This document shows, piece by piece, positions 17,367 to 26,072 of a stretch of 64,000 nt of DNA (the first letter of the stretch is position 1; each line of letters starts with the position of its first letter). The notes beneath the pieces were generated by a model. That model worked only from the letters and a program-made list of their open reading frames with translations, did no database searches and was not told where the DNA came from. Source of the DNA: Chloroflexota bacterium. GTDB lineage: Bacteria > Chloroflexota > Dehalococcoidia > Tepidiformales > Tepidiformaceae. Both the position numbers and the translations under genes were made by a program. Where the stretch lies: the NCBI GenBank assembly GCA_016234445.1, contig JACRBT010000020.1, forward strand, positions 1 to 64,000, written 5' to 3'.

Positions 17367-17509
17367 GGGCGTGGAACGTCCCGGGGGTAAAGTGACCGCT
17401 CACCGCGATGATACGGGCCGTGGCGGCCAGCCGCGCGGGGAAGTGTTCCCGCACCTGCCACCGGGACGAACTCGCACGGCCCGGCGGGTGCGCGCATGAT
17501 GCGGGGAAG

Positions 17510-17761
17510 ATGGCGGGCGCGATTGTAGGATGGTTCGTCGCGGTGCTGATGGGCATCGGGGCGGTGGCGAGTGTCGCGGCGGGCAGGTCGGAGGAAGCGG
17601 ATATGCGGTTCCTCATGGGCGCGTGCGCGACCGTCCTGGCGGTTTGCTCGCTCGGAGTTGCTGCCGGATTGTTGTCCGGCTCCGGAAGTGTCGGATTCGA
17701 TACCGCGGTAACTGCTGTGCCGGTGACCGCAGTGTCCGCCTATGGGGTCCTCCGCCGTTGA
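17510..17761 (+). CDS. Small membrane protein, unknown
   Basis: This 83-residue protein has two hydrophobic segments (about 3-21 and 33-53) separated by an acidic loop (GRSEEADMR), and a third weaker one near the end. ATG 17510 begins the hydrophobic part; the longer frame upstream overlaps the divergent HAD promoter region. No family recognised. Confidence 0.5.
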   Translation: MAGAIVGWFVAVLMGIGAVASVAAGRSEEADMRFLMGACATVLAVCSLGVAAGLLSGSGSVGFDTAVTAVPVTAVSAYGVLRR

Positions 17762-17935
17762 GCACGTTCGGGTCGCAAGCGCCGGCATCCACCCTGGCCG
17801 ACGACCTGGACCGGATGCTGAGCTTCAGCCCCGGGACTCTAGCGGAGCTGGCGCGAGTTCGGGTCACTCTCGGGCTGTTCGTACCATGAGCGCGGACGTG
17901 TGGGCGAAGGGGAAGCATGACAGTAAGGTCGAGCA

Positions 17936-18163
17936 GTGACTGAGCAAGTCGTCGGAGTTGTGCTTGGAGCTCTGTCGATGGGGGTTGGCATTCTCTCGGC
18001 GCGCACGCGGGCCGTTCACTGGCTCGTCGGCGCTTGCGTCGTTGCGGGTCTCGGTTTGACTGCCTGGTATCTTTTCGAAAGGGATAGCGCGAGCGCGGCG
18101 GTCATCGTCCCGAGCGCGTATGTCCTTCTGTTCGGGCTAGGCTACAAGGGATCCACGCCCTGA
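17936..18163 (+). CDS. Small membrane protein, unknown
   Basis: This 75-residue protein has three hydrophobic stretches (residues 5-20, 28-46, 52-68) with short polar loops. It starts at GTG 17936. It lies 175 bp after another small membrane protein and 97 bp before the dienelactone hydrolase. Composition supports a real membrane protein, but no family was recognised. Confidence 0.45.
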   Translation: MTEQVVGVVLGALSMGVGILSARTRAVHWLVGACVVAGLGLTAWYLFERDSASAAVIVPSAYVLLFGLGYKGSTP

Positions 18164-18219
18164 GGTGGACCAAGGGCCGTACGGGGGTCTCGGGGTCACC
18201 GGCCCGCGGCGCTGTCGCC

Positions 18220-18225
18220 TATAAT
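18220..18225 (+). promoter_or_regulatory. Putative -10 (TATAAT) of the dienelactone hydrolase gene
   Basis: A consensus TATAAT stands 35 bp before ATG 18260, in an otherwise GC-rich context. CAGGAG forms the ribosome site just ahead of the start. A good -35 is not evident. Confidence 0.45.
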
Positions 18226-18259
18226 CGCGACACCACCCACCCCCACCCAGGAGTACCGC

Positions 18260-19027
18260 ATGTGTTTCCCCGCTGACGCTGTCCCGCCGATCCAGCCCAT
18301 CGAAGGCGCCGCCATCGACTCCGAGCTCGTTACCCTCACGTCGAAGGACGGCACGCCGTTCGCGGCTTTCGTTGCCCGCGCCGCGAAGGCCGGGGGCGCC
18401 GGGATGGTCATCCTCCCGGACGTCCGCGGGCTCTTCCACTTCTATGAGGAACTCGCGCTGCGCTTCGCCGAGGAAGGCATCACCGCGATCGCCTACGACT
18501 TCTTCGGGCGCACGGCGGGGGTCGGCCGTCGCGACGCCGACTTCCCCTTCATGGAGCACGTCCGCCAGACGAAGATGTCGCAGGTCGCCGAGGATACGGG
18601 TGCGGCGGTCGCGTACCTGCGTTCGGCGGCGGGCGGGAACTGCTCGTCGGTGTTCACCGTCGGGTTCTGCTATGGCGGTTCGAGTTCGTGGCTGCAGGCG
18701 GCGTCGGGCCATGGTCTGGCCGGTTCGATCGGCTTCTACGGCCGCCCGACGCCGAGCTTCGTTGACAACTCCCCCGGGCCGGCCGACCGCGCGAAGGAGA
18801 TGACCTGCCCGATCCTGGCCCTCTTTGGCGGGGCCGACCAAGGGATCCCGCAGGAGGCGGTCGACATGTTCGAGGCGGCGCTGACGGCGGCGGGGGTGAA
18901 GCACGAGGTGGTGGTCTATCCCGGCGCGCCGCACAGCTTCTTCGACCGGGCGTATGAGCAGTATGCGGAAGCGAGTGCGGACGCATGGAAGCGATGTTTG
19001 GGTTTCGTCCGGGACAACGCGAGGTAG
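18260..19027 (+). CDS. Dienelactone hydrolase family protein
   Basis: This 255-residue carboxymethylenebutenolidase-like alpha/beta hydrolase has the characteristic Cys nucleophile elbow GFCYGG (about residue 135), the acid in LFGGADQGIP (about 193) and the histidine in PGAPHSFFDR (about 224). An early VILPDVRGL strand and YDFFGR are typical of the family, which opens dienelactones in chlorocatechol breakdown but has other roles. CAGGAG lies 7 bases before the ATG. Monocistronic by spacing. Confidence 0.92.
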   Translation: MCFPADAVPPIQPIEGAAIDSELVTLTSKDGTPFAAFVARAAKAGGAGMVILPDVRGLFHFYEELALRFAEEGITAIAYDFFGRTAGVGRRDADFPFMEHVRQTKMSQVAEDTGAAVAYLRSAAGGNCSSVFTVGFCYGGSSSWLQAASGHGLAGSIGFYGRPTPSFVDNSPGPADRAKEMTCPILALFGGADQGIPQEAVDMFEAALTAAGVKHEVVVYPGAPHSFFDRAYEQYAEASADAWKRCLGFVRDNAR

Positions 19028-19087
19028 CGAGGCCCGGCGGCGCGGGTGGAGGCGGCGGGCCGGGAGGGGAGTGCCCGGTGGTTGAAA

Positions 19088-19246
19088 GCCGTGGGGGCGT
19101 GCCGACGCCGCTCCCTCGCGGTCGCGGTACGGATGGGCGGTGGGGGCTGACGCGAGGCGGGAGATGCAGGTGATGCGGCCAGGGTCGGCCGCGGCTACGG
19201 GGGGCGGCCGGCAGCCGAGAGCCGACAGCCGACAGCCGACAGCCGG
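19088..19246. repeat. Intergenic repeats: family A, family B and a heptad array
   Basis: Three elements occur in series between the dienelactone hydrolase and the first lipoprotein gene. Family A (19088-19134) includes GACGCCGCTCCCTCGCGG and the GGTACGGAT end. Family B (about 19172-19198) has GATGCGGCCAGGG...GCGGCTAC. A degenerate heptanucleotide array of GCCGACA units (19211-19246) ends exactly at the lipoprotein stop codon. No open frame with protein-like composition is present. Confidence 0.75.
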
Positions 19247-20647
19247 TCAGTATTCGAGGTAGCTGGTGGAGGCCCAGCCGGTGAGGCCGCCGGGGGTGGT
19301 GACCCAGAGCCAGCGGATGCCGTCCTTGCTGGTTTCGACCCGGCGGCTGCTGTAGGTGAGCAGCGTGCCGCCGGGCACGCAGGTGAGGACCGAACCGGCG
19401 AGTTCGGGGAGGTTGCGGAGGTTGAGGCACTCCCCGGCGCCGAGGGTGACTCTCGCGAAGGGGCCTTTCGCGGCGCCGATCGGGAAGGGGCCGCCGGCCT
19501 TGCCGCCGAGGAACCGGACGAAATCGGCGATGGGCGAGACGGTGCCGGTGCCGAAGTCGATGATCGCGGGCACGCCGCGGAACCACTTTTCGGGGGCCGT
19601 GACCGGGTACCGGGACGCTTCGAAGCCGGCCCGGCCGATAGCGATGGTCTCGCTCAGCCACTCGGTCACGATGAGATCAGAGAGGCCGTCCTCCTCGGTG
19701 AAGCTGTAGGCGGCCCGGAACTTGCCGTCGCGCACGTTGAGGAGGCCGAGGTAGCCCGCGCGGGCGGCGTCCGTCCACGGAACGTGGAGTTCGAGCCCCG
19801 TGGAGTGGGGGACCAGCCGCATCTCCCAGGTTCGGACCTGCGCCCCGGCCGAAAGCGGGATGCTTGTGAAGACGGCGCCGGAACCGTCGAGGTTCCAGAG
19901 CGTGCGCGCATCCTTCCCCAGCGCGATGAGCACCAGCTTGCCCTCGATGGTGGCCGCCATGATCGGAGCCCCGGCCGCGACAACGGAGGCGGGGAAGCTC
20001 ACCGTCTGTTGGGGCGCCGTGAGTGGGAGCGTGGCCGTGGATGCGAAGTCGCCCGGCTTCACGCCGCGGACAACGACGCCATCGCCGGAGACCGCGACAA
20101 CCGTGTCCCAGCCGCCCTCCTTGACGGTTCCAACTTCCGTCCAGCTCACGCCGCCGTCGTCCGAGCGGACGATCGTTACCGGTTGAAGTTCGCCGTAACA
20201 GAACCCGTGGCAGAGGGCCACCGCAAGTTGGCGGGCGCCCGGCCCGCTCCTGGCCCCGGTCACGGCGCGGGTTGAGGGGTCGGTGACCGTGAAGTCGGAA
20301 ACGATGAGGTCGTCCGTCCGCATGGCCCCCGAGGGGTCGGCATAGTAGCGGCGGAGGGCCGCGCTCGGGCCTTCCCAGGTGCCATCGATGGCGTAGAGGG
20401 CGACGCCCGCGGGGAAGGGCACGGGCTCACCGGCCCGAAGCCTGATCGGTTGGATGCCCGGGATGCTCGCATCCGGCGTGGCCGTCGCGGTGGGGGACGC
20501 GGTCGCCGGTGCGGTGGCGGTCGCCGATGGCTCGGCGGTCGCGCTCGCGGTGGTGGTCGGGGGCGCGCTCGTTTTTCCCCCGCAGGCGGAGACGAGGACG
20601 AGGACGGCAACGCTGCCGAGAGCGAGGACGCGTGCTGGCACGTTCAT
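19247..20647 (-). CDS. Secreted lipoprotein with C-terminal SH3-like domain
   Basis: The 466-residue lipoprotein has signal LALGSVAVLVLVSAC with the lipobox Cys near 22, then a Thr/Ala/Pro spacer (residues 28-60). A beta-rich central domain follows, with VSWTEVG and DGGVSW-type turns reminiscent of sialidase/BNR repeats. The C-terminal about 65 residues (GAGECLNLR...GLTGWASTSYLEY) look like a bacterial SH3 domain, often wall-binding. The paralogue at 20707-22125 has the same leader, the same upstream 18 bp and the same C-terminus, so the pair arose by duplication. Function unknown; probably surface-exposed. Confidence 0.82.
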   Translation of the reverse strand: MNVPARVLALGSVAVLVLVSACGGKTSAPPTTTASATAEPSATATAPATASPTATATPDASIPGIQPIRLRAGEPVPFPAGVALYAIDGTWEGPSAALRRYYADPSGAMRTDDLIVSDFTVTDPSTRAVTGARSGPGARQLAVALCHGFCYGELQPVTIVRSDDGGVSWTEVGTVKEGGWDTVVAVSGDGVVVRGVKPGDFASTATLPLTAPQQTVSFPASVVAAGAPIMAATIEGKLVLIALGKDARTLWNLDGSGAVFTSIPLSAGAQVRTWEMRLVPHSTGLELHVPWTDAARAGYLGLLNVRDGKFRAAYSFTEEDGLSDLIVTEWLSETIAIGRAGFEASRYPVTAPEKWFRGVPAIIDFGTGTVSPIADFVRFLGGKAGGPFPIGAAKGPFARVTLGAGECLNLRNLPELAGSVLTCVPGGTLLTYSSRRVETSKDGIRWLWVTTPGGLTGWASTSYLEY

Positions 20648-20706
20648 CTCACCTACAGGACGCCGCGAGAGCGATGGTGGTTCCCCTCTCGGCGCATGCG
20701 GCCATC

Positions 20707-22125
20707 TCAGTATTCAAGGTAGCTGGTGGAGGCCCAGCCGGTGAGGCCCGCGGCCGTGGTGACCTCCAGCCACTGGAGGCCGTCGGGGCTGGTCTCGGCC
20801 TGGCGGGTGCGGAAGGTGTAGAGCGTCCCGCCGGCAACGCAGGCGAGGATTCGGCCGGTGAGCGCCGGTGCGTCGCGAAGGTTGAGGCACTCGCCGGCGC
20901 CGAGGACGACCCTCGCAAACGATCCGCGCTGGACCGCCACGACGTAATTGCTGCTCCACTCGTAGGGCGCGGAAAGGGGGCCGTAGGTTTCGATGGGCGT
21001 CACTTCGCCCGTGTTGATGTCGACCAAGGCCGGGAAGCTGAAGGGGTACCCGAGGAACTGCCCGCCGGTCATCGGATAGTCCGGTTCCTTCGCCAGGATC
21101 GCGGCCCGAAGGTCCTGGTAGGCGATGGTGACGTTCGCAACGGCGGTGTGGTCGTTGAACCAGGCCCGGAAGTTGACGAGCGTCGCGTAGGCGATCGGCG
21201 TGCGCCAGAGGGCGGCGAGTTTGCCTTCGCGGTAAACGGCCACGACCTGGCGAGGGTCACTGCCGGGGCGGATTGGGGTGACCAACATCGTCCCGGTGGC
21301 AGGATTGCCGCCAAGCCAGCCGACGCCGTATTGGGGGTCCGTGAGGCCGGTCAGGGTAGTGCTCAGCGCAACCAGCCCGTCGCTCGTAAGGAACCCTGTC
21401 TTGTTGGCGTCGCGCCAGAGCAGGCGGCGGTCATAGGAGAAGACACGCAGCGGGTCTTCAGCCCCGGCCGGCGGCTCCATGAGCTGGCCGCCTGGATACC
21501 GGAGGAGCGCGGACGGCGGCACGTCCCCGGCCAGCGACGGCCGCGAAAGGACATACCCGGTGGCGATGATCCCGGCGAGACCGAGCGGTTCCTCGAAGGC
21601 ATGGACTTCGCTCCAGGTCACGCCGCCATCGGTCGAATGAACGAGCGTGGAGCGGGCCTCGGGCGCTGGCGGAAGCGTCCCCCCGCAGGTCCCGGCCGAG
21701 ACGCAGACCATCGCCGCCATCTCGGTGAAATCCCCGGTGAAGGCCGTTGAGTCGATACTGGAGCCCGCCGGCGCGCGGAACACCTCTTCGACGCGGACCA
21801 TCCCCGAGGCGTCGCGGTAGACCCGTTCGAGGTAGCCAGTCGGCCCCGGGCGGCCCCACGAGCCCTTTTCGATGATGAGGGCAAGCGCTCCTGGCATCGG
21901 TTGTGGCGGGAGCAGGGTCCATTCGCGGATGGGGATGCCGCCCGGGCCGGCGGGCGTGGTCGTGGCGGTGGGCGACGCCGTTACCGATGCGGTGGCGGTC
22001 GCCGATGGCTCGCCTGTCGCGCTCGCGGTGGGGGTCGCGGGTGCGCTCGGCTTTCCCCCGCAGGCCGAGAGGAGGACGAGGACGGCAACGCTGCCGAGTG
22101 CCAGGACGCGTGCTGGCGTAGTCAT
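20707..22125 (-). CDS. Secreted lipoprotein, paralogue of the preceding gene
   Basis: This 472-residue protein has an almost identical lipoprotein signal (LALGSVAVLVLLSAC), a Thr/Ser/Ala spacer and the same SH3-like end (GAGECLNLR...GLTGWASTSYLEY). The middle (residues 65-400) is more diverged but keeps STDGGVTWSEV, matching DDGGVSWTEV of the neighbour. ATG 22125 is selected because it aligns with the paralogue and has the same GTAAGTGAG ribosome site. It is 59 bp upstream of its paralogue on the same strand, probably one operon. Confidence 0.82.
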   Translation of the reverse strand: MTTPARVLALGSVAVLVLLSACGGKPSAPATPTASATGEPSATATASVTASPTATTTPAGPGGIPIREWTLLPPQPMPGALALIIEKGSWGRPGPTGYLERVYRDASGMVRVEEVFRAPAGSSIDSTAFTGDFTEMAAMVCVSAGTCGGTLPPAPEARSTLVHSTDGGVTWSEVHAFEEPLGLAGIIATGYVLSRPSLAGDVPPSALLRYPGGQLMEPPAGAEDPLRVFSYDRRLLWRDANKTGFLTSDGLVALSTTLTGLTDPQYGVGWLGGNPATGTMLVTPIRPGSDPRQVVAVYREGKLAALWRTPIAYATLVNFRAWFNDHTAVANVTIAYQDLRAAILAKEPDYPMTGGQFLGYPFSFPALVDINTGEVTPIETYGPLSAPYEWSSNYVVAVQRGSFARVVLGAGECLNLRDAPALTGRILACVAGGTLYTFRTRQAETSPDGLQWLEVTTAAGLTGWASTSYLEY

Positions 22126-22251
22126 CTCACTTACAGGACGCCGCAACGACCAGAGTAGTTCCCCGGCGCGCCGTCCGCGCGGGCCACACTGAGGGCTTTA
22201 CCGGGAGGGCGGTAGAATAGAGAACGGGATAGGAGGTATCCACCAGTTTCT

Positions 22252-23082
22252 ATGAACACCCTCAAGACCACCATGTTGCTCGCCACCCTCACGGGCATCC
22301 TCGTGGCTATCGGCGGCCTCGTCGGCGGCATCGGCGGGATGGCCGTCTTCCTCGTCTTCGCGGGCGTGATGAACTTCGTCGCCTACTGGTTCAGCGACAA
22401 GATGGCGCTGCGGATGGCGGGCGCCCACGAAGTCACGGAAGCGGAAGAGCCGGCCCTCCACGCGATGGTGCGCGAAGTCGCGGCGCGTTCGAAGATGCCG
22501 ATGCCGAAGGTCTACGTGATCCAGACGGATTCGCCGAACGCCTTCGCGACGGGCCGCAACCCGAATCACGCCGTCGTGGCGGTGACCACAGGCATCCGCC
22601 GGATCCTCACGGACCGCGAACTCCGGGGGGTGATCGGCCACGAAATGGGCCACGTCCGCAACCGCGACATCCTCACCAGCTCGATCGTCGCGACGGTCGC
22701 GGGCGCGATTTCGATGATCGCCCAGGTGATGATGTGGAGCAGCATCTTCGGCCGGCGGGACGAGAACCAGAACCCCCTGCTGATGCTTGTCGCCATCCTG
22801 ATCGCGCCGATCGCGGCGACGCTCATCCAGCTCGGGATCAGCCGCCAGCGCGAATACGCCGCCGACAAGACGGGCGCGGACGTCACCGGCGACCCGGAAG
22901 CCCTCGCCAGCGCGCTCGAGAAGCTCCACCGGGGCGTCGCCCAGCGGCCGATGCAGTCGACGCCGGCGCAGGAGTCGGTCTCGGCGCTCTACATCGTCCA
23001 CCCGTTCGCGGGTGGCGGGATGACCAACCTTTTCAGCACCCACCCGCCGCTGGAGGAACGGATCCGGCGGTTGCGGGGGTAG
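22252..23082 (+). CDS. htpX: Membrane zinc metalloprotease HtpX
   Basis: This is a 276-residue M48 peptidase of membrane-protein quality control. Two N-terminal membrane helices are followed by the zinc site HEMGH (130-134), two more hydrophobic helices (about 148-168, 180-200) and the third ligand Glu201 in QREYAADKTGA. The end carries STHPPLEERIRRLR, the conserved HtpX C-terminus. A strong AGGAGGT sits 15 bp before ATG, slightly far. TAGAAT at 22213 is a possible -10. It is followed by a duplicated terminator region. Confidence 0.95.
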   Translation: MNTLKTTMLLATLTGILVAIGGLVGGIGGMAVFLVFAGVMNFVAYWFSDKMALRMAGAHEVTEAEEPALHAMVREVAARSKMPMPKVYVIQTDSPNAFATGRNPNHAVVAVTTGIRRILTDRELRGVIGHEMGHVRNRDILTSSIVATVAGAISMIAQVMMWSSIFGRRDENQNPLLMLVAILIAPIAATLIQLGISRQREYAADKTGADVTGDPEALASALEKLHRGVAQRPMQSTPAQESVSALYIVHPFAGGGMTNLFSTHPPLEERIRRLRG

Positions 23083-23173
23083 GCCCCTCACCCCCCGGCC
23101 CCCTCTCCACCCTTCGGTGGAGAGGGGGAGTAGAGGTTTCCCGCTTCGTGGGAAATGCGATCCAGTGCGCGCA

Positions 23174-23209
23174 AAGAGAGGCCGGGGGGGTGAACTCCCG
23201 GCCTCTTTC
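23174..23209 (+). terminator. Intrinsic terminator 1 after htpX
   Basis: Inverted repeat AGAGGCCGGG / CCCGGCCTCT separated by about 10 bases, followed by TTTCGTT. It ends transcription from htpX. On the other strand the T-run is replaced by TTTGC, so the structure might also serve the convergent gene weakly. Confidence 0.75.
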
Positions 23210-23307
23210 GTTGTGGCCCCTCACCCCCCGGCCCCCTCTCCACCCTTCGGTGGAGAGGGGGAGGTAGAGGTTTCCCACTTCGTGGGGGAGACGATTGAGG
23301 GCACACA

Positions 23308-23344
23308 AAAGAGAGGCCGGGGGATGAACTCCCGGCCTCTTTCG
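23308..23344 (+). terminator. Intrinsic terminator 2 (duplicate)
   Basis: Second copy of the GAGGCCGGG/CCCGGCCTC stem with TTTCGTT tail, preceded by AAAAG. AAAAGAGAGGCC reads CTCTTTT on the minus strand. This copy could therefore terminate both htpX and the convergent Bax-inhibitor-like gene ending at 23366. Confidence 0.75.
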
Positions 23345-23365
23345 TTGTGCCTCGGGCGCCGCCGT

Positions 23366-24034
23366 TTAGCTGCGGGAGCCGCCAGTCATGATCCGGAGGA
23401 CGAACATGAAGAGGTTCACGATGTCGAGGTAGATGCCGAGGGTGATGACGACGGCGTTGCCCATCGTGTCCTGGGCGTGCTTCGCGCGGTTGACGTCGAG
23501 CACGAGGAGGGCGCTGAAGAGCATGGCCCCGAACCAGCTGATGACGCCGTACATCACGGAGCCGCCGACGAAGATGTTCGCGATCATCGCCGCGAGGAGG
23601 CCCAGGAGGGCGACGAAGAGGATGGGGCGGAGGCCGCTCAGGTCCTGCTTGACGACGAGCGCGAACCCGGAGAGACCGGCGGTCATGACGCCCGTCACGG
23701 CGGCGGCCTGGATGACGACGCCGCCGAAGCCGTCGTTGGTGTAGCGGGCGATGACGGGTCCGAGGGTAAGGCCCGAGACGAAGGCGAAGGCGTAGAGGAG
23801 GACGATGTTGACGCCCTCGCGCTCGCGCAGCCCCTGGACGGCGAAGATGAGCCCGAGTTCGACGATGAAGAGCGGCAGCATCCAGGCGGGGTCGAGGCGG
23901 TAGCCAACGAAGCCGCCGACGGCCGCGAAGGCGAGGGAGAAGGCGAGCAGCCCGAAAACCTTGCCCAGCAGCCCGACGGCAAGCCGTCCTTCGACGGCGA
24001 TGGGCGTGGCGCGTTCGGATGGAAATTGCGACAT
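23366..24034 (-). CDS. Bax inhibitor-1/YccA family membrane protein
   Basis: This 222-residue protein has seven predicted membrane helices and the family pattern: short polar N-terminus, LLGKVFGLLAFSLAFAAVGGFVGY, then LSGFALVVKQDLSGLRPILF and a final helix after LDVNRAKH...ALGIYLDIVNLFMFVLRI-like sequence. Bacterial members (YbhL, YccA) are putative Ca2+/H+ leak channels or FtsH partners. The pairing with HtpX, another membrane quality-control protein (convergent), is suggestive only. ATG 24034 has CACAGGAGTCACCC before it. Confidence 0.9.
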   Translation of the reverse strand: MSQFPSERATPIAVEGRLAVGLLGKVFGLLAFSLAFAAVGGFVGYRLDPAWMLPLFIVELGLIFAVQGLREREGVNIVLLYAFAFVSGLTLGPVIARYTNDGFGGVVIQAAAVTGVMTAGLSGFALVVKQDLSGLRPILFVALLGLLAAMIANIFVGGSVMYGVISWFGAMLFSALLVLDVNRAKHAQDTMGNAVVITLGIYLDIVNLFMFVLRIMTGGSRS

Positions 24035-24142
24035 GGGTGACTCCTGTGCGGCCGGCAAAGGGTGCGCCGCCGCCTGATCATCGTACCACGCGGGGGGAGG
24101 GCCGCCGGTCAAGGGGCCGTCCGCGGGGCGAATCGAACAATG

Positions 24143-24154
24143 TGACGGCCGTCA
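24143..24154. promoter_or_regulatory. 12-bp perfect palindrome upstream of the ThDP enzyme gene
   Basis: TGACGGCCGTCA is a perfect inverted repeat with symmetric A/T flanks (TG...AT), 68 bp before ATG 24222 and 109 bp from the divergent Bax-inhibitor start. It could be a dimeric repressor site. No regulator gene adjoins. Confidence 0.35.
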
Positions 24155-24221
24155 TACCGGGAAGGTGTGCGAGCGCCCATTCTCTCCCGGAAACTCTAGT
24201 TCCCAGAGAGGTGGCTTTGCC

Positions 24222-25991
24222 ATGGCTATGATCCACGGCGGCGAGATGGTCGTCCGCGCACTCGAACAGCAGGGCATCCGCGAGGTGTTCGCACTCTCCG
24301 GCGGCCACATCGACCCGATCTTCCAGGCCTGTTTCGAACACAACATCCGCGTCATCGACACGCGCCACGAAGCCGCCGCCGCGCACATGGCCGACGGCTA
24401 CGCGCGCACCACCGGCAAGCCGGGCGTGGCGATTGTCACCGCCGGGCCGGGGGTCACCAACGCGGTCACGGGCGTGGCCAACGCCTGGATGGACGCTGTC
24501 CCGATGATTTGCATCGGCGGCCGCAGCCCGCTTTCGGACGAAGACCGTCTTTCGCTCCAGACGATGAACCAGATCGCGCTGATGGCGCCGATCACCAAGT
24601 TCGCGCGGACCGTCTACCAGCCGCACCGCATCCCCGAATACATCGCCGCGGCCTGGCGCCACGCCGTCTCCGGCCGCCCGGGGCCAGTCTTCCTCGACAT
24701 CCCGATCGACGTGATCTACTCGCCGACGGAGGAAGACCGGGTGCCGCAGTACCAGCACTTCGCCCCCGAAGGCCGTCCCGCCGCGAGCGCCGAGTCGGTC
24801 GACCGCGCCCTCGACGCCCTTGCGGCAGCCGAACGGCCGGTCATCTTCGCCGGCGGCGGGGTCGCGTTCTCCGGCGCGCAGGACGAACTGCGGGAGTTCG
24901 CGGCGCTGTCGCGGATCCCGGTGTTCGCAAATTCGAAGGCCCGCGGCGCCGTCTCGGAGGCCACGGACCTCGGCTACGGCAGCTTCGGACTCGCGATGCA
25001 CCCGGTAGCCACGGGCGCGGCCGGCGGCCAGCCTGACGTCATCGTGATGCTCGGCGCGCGCGTCGGCATGTTCACGGGCTCGTCCGGGGGGATCGGGACG
25101 CCCAGCTTGCTGCCCCCCGCGGCCACCCTCATCCAGGTCGACATCGAACCCGAAGAGATCGGGCGCATCCGCGACGTCGACGTGGCCCTCGTCGGCGACA
25201 TCCGCGAGACGCTCCGGGTCTTCATCCAGCGGGCGCGCGGCCGCCAGTTCAAGGACCATGAGCGCTGGATCGCCGGGCTCACCGCCGCCAAAGCGTTCCA
25301 CCGCGGGATGTTCGACGAAGCGATGGCCGTGCCCGGGCGCATCGGCATCCACCAGGCGCGGCTCACCCGCGAAATCGCCAACGTCCTCGACGGCGACTCG
25401 ATCCTGGCGGTGGACGGCGGCGAGACCTCGCAGTGGATGGGCGACCAGGCGATCGTGGAGAACGCCGGGCACTACATGAGCCACGGCTACCTCGGCTGCC
25501 TTGGCGTCGGCATCCCCTTTGGGCTCGCGGCGAAGGTCGCCAATCCCGGCAAGAAGGTGCTGACGATCATCGGCGACGGTTCGGCCGGCCTGAACATCGC
25601 CGAGATCGACACGGCCGTCCGCCACAACATCGCGCTGGTGACGGTCGTCAACAACGACCAGGGCTGGGGGATGATCCGGCACGGCCAGCTCGCGCGCTAC
25701 GAACGCACCGTCGGCGCCGAACTCGGGCCCGTCCGCTACGACCTCGTCGGGGCCGGTTTCGGCGCCCACTCGGAGCTCGTGACCGACCCGGAGGAGGTGC
25801 GCCCGGCCCTCGAACGCGCCTTCGCCAGCGGCAAGCCCGCTGTCCTGAACGTGATGACCGACCCGACGCAGCCCTATCGCCTGCCCGGCGCGCCGAAGCA
25901 GGCCGCCCGCCCGAAGGCGGAGGACGAGCACGCGAAGGGCGAGGTCGAAGTGCCCTACTACGGGAAGCGGAAGGCGGCCGCCACCCGCTGA
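24222..25991 (+). CDS. Thiamine-diphosphate-dependent decarboxylase/synthase (acetolactate synthase-like)
   Basis: The 589-residue protein has the three domains of ThDP enzymes: a PYR domain with catalytic Glu50 (DTRHEAAAAHMADGYAR), a central FAD/nucleotide-like domain (ERPVIFAGGGVAFSGAQ) and a C-terminal PP domain. The PP domain carries the ThDP motif GDGSAGLNIAEIDTAVRH...VVNNDQGWG (about 451-485). The acetolactate-synthase or oxalyl-CoA decarboxylase/benzoylformate group is possible; no small regulatory subunit follows. AGAGAGGTGG precedes ATG 24222. The next gene, an exporter, starts 81 bp later. Confidence 0.88.
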   Translation: MAMIHGGEMVVRALEQQGIREVFALSGGHIDPIFQACFEHNIRVIDTRHEAAAAHMADGYARTTGKPGVAIVTAGPGVTNAVTGVANAWMDAVPMICIGGRSPLSDEDRLSLQTMNQIALMAPITKFARTVYQPHRIPEYIAAAWRHAVSGRPGPVFLDIPIDVIYSPTEEDRVPQYQHFAPEGRPAASAESVDRALDALAAAERPVIFAGGGVAFSGAQDELREFAALSRIPVFANSKARGAVSEATDLGYGSFGLAMHPVATGAAGGQPDVIVMLGARVGMFTGSSGGIGTPSLLPPAATLIQVDIEPEEIGRIRDVDVALVGDIRETLRVFIQRARGRQFKDHERWIAGLTAAKAFHRGMFDEAMAVPGRIGIHQARLTREIANVLDGDSILAVDGGETSQWMGDQAIVENAGHYMSHGYLGCLGVGIPFGLAAKVANPGKKVLTIIGDGSAGLNIAEIDTAVRHNIALVTVVNNDQGWGMIRHGQLARYERTVGAELGPVRYDLVGAGFGAHSELVTDPEEVRPALERAFASGKPAVLNVMTDPTQPYRLPGAPKQAARPKAEDEHAKGEVEVPYYGKRKAAATR

Positions 25992-26072
25992 TTCGGGCCA
26001 CACGCCAGCTGCCTTCGCGCGCCTGCCCGCTCCCGGCGCGCGAAGGCTGGGCGACCGGTAGACTTGGCGCCC

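Larger units (their letters stand above)
23083..23345. repeat. 133-bp tandem duplication carrying hairpin and terminator
   Basis: Two copies start at 23083 and 23216. Each has GCCCCTCACCCCCCGGCCCC, a CCCTCTCCACC/GGTGGAGAGGG hairpin (family C) around CTTC, GTAGAGGTTTCCC, and finally a GAGGCCGGG...CCCGGCCTCTTTCGTT intrinsic terminator. Differences between the copies are small. The unit lies directly behind htpX and before the convergent Bax-inhibitor gene. Confidence 0.85.
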
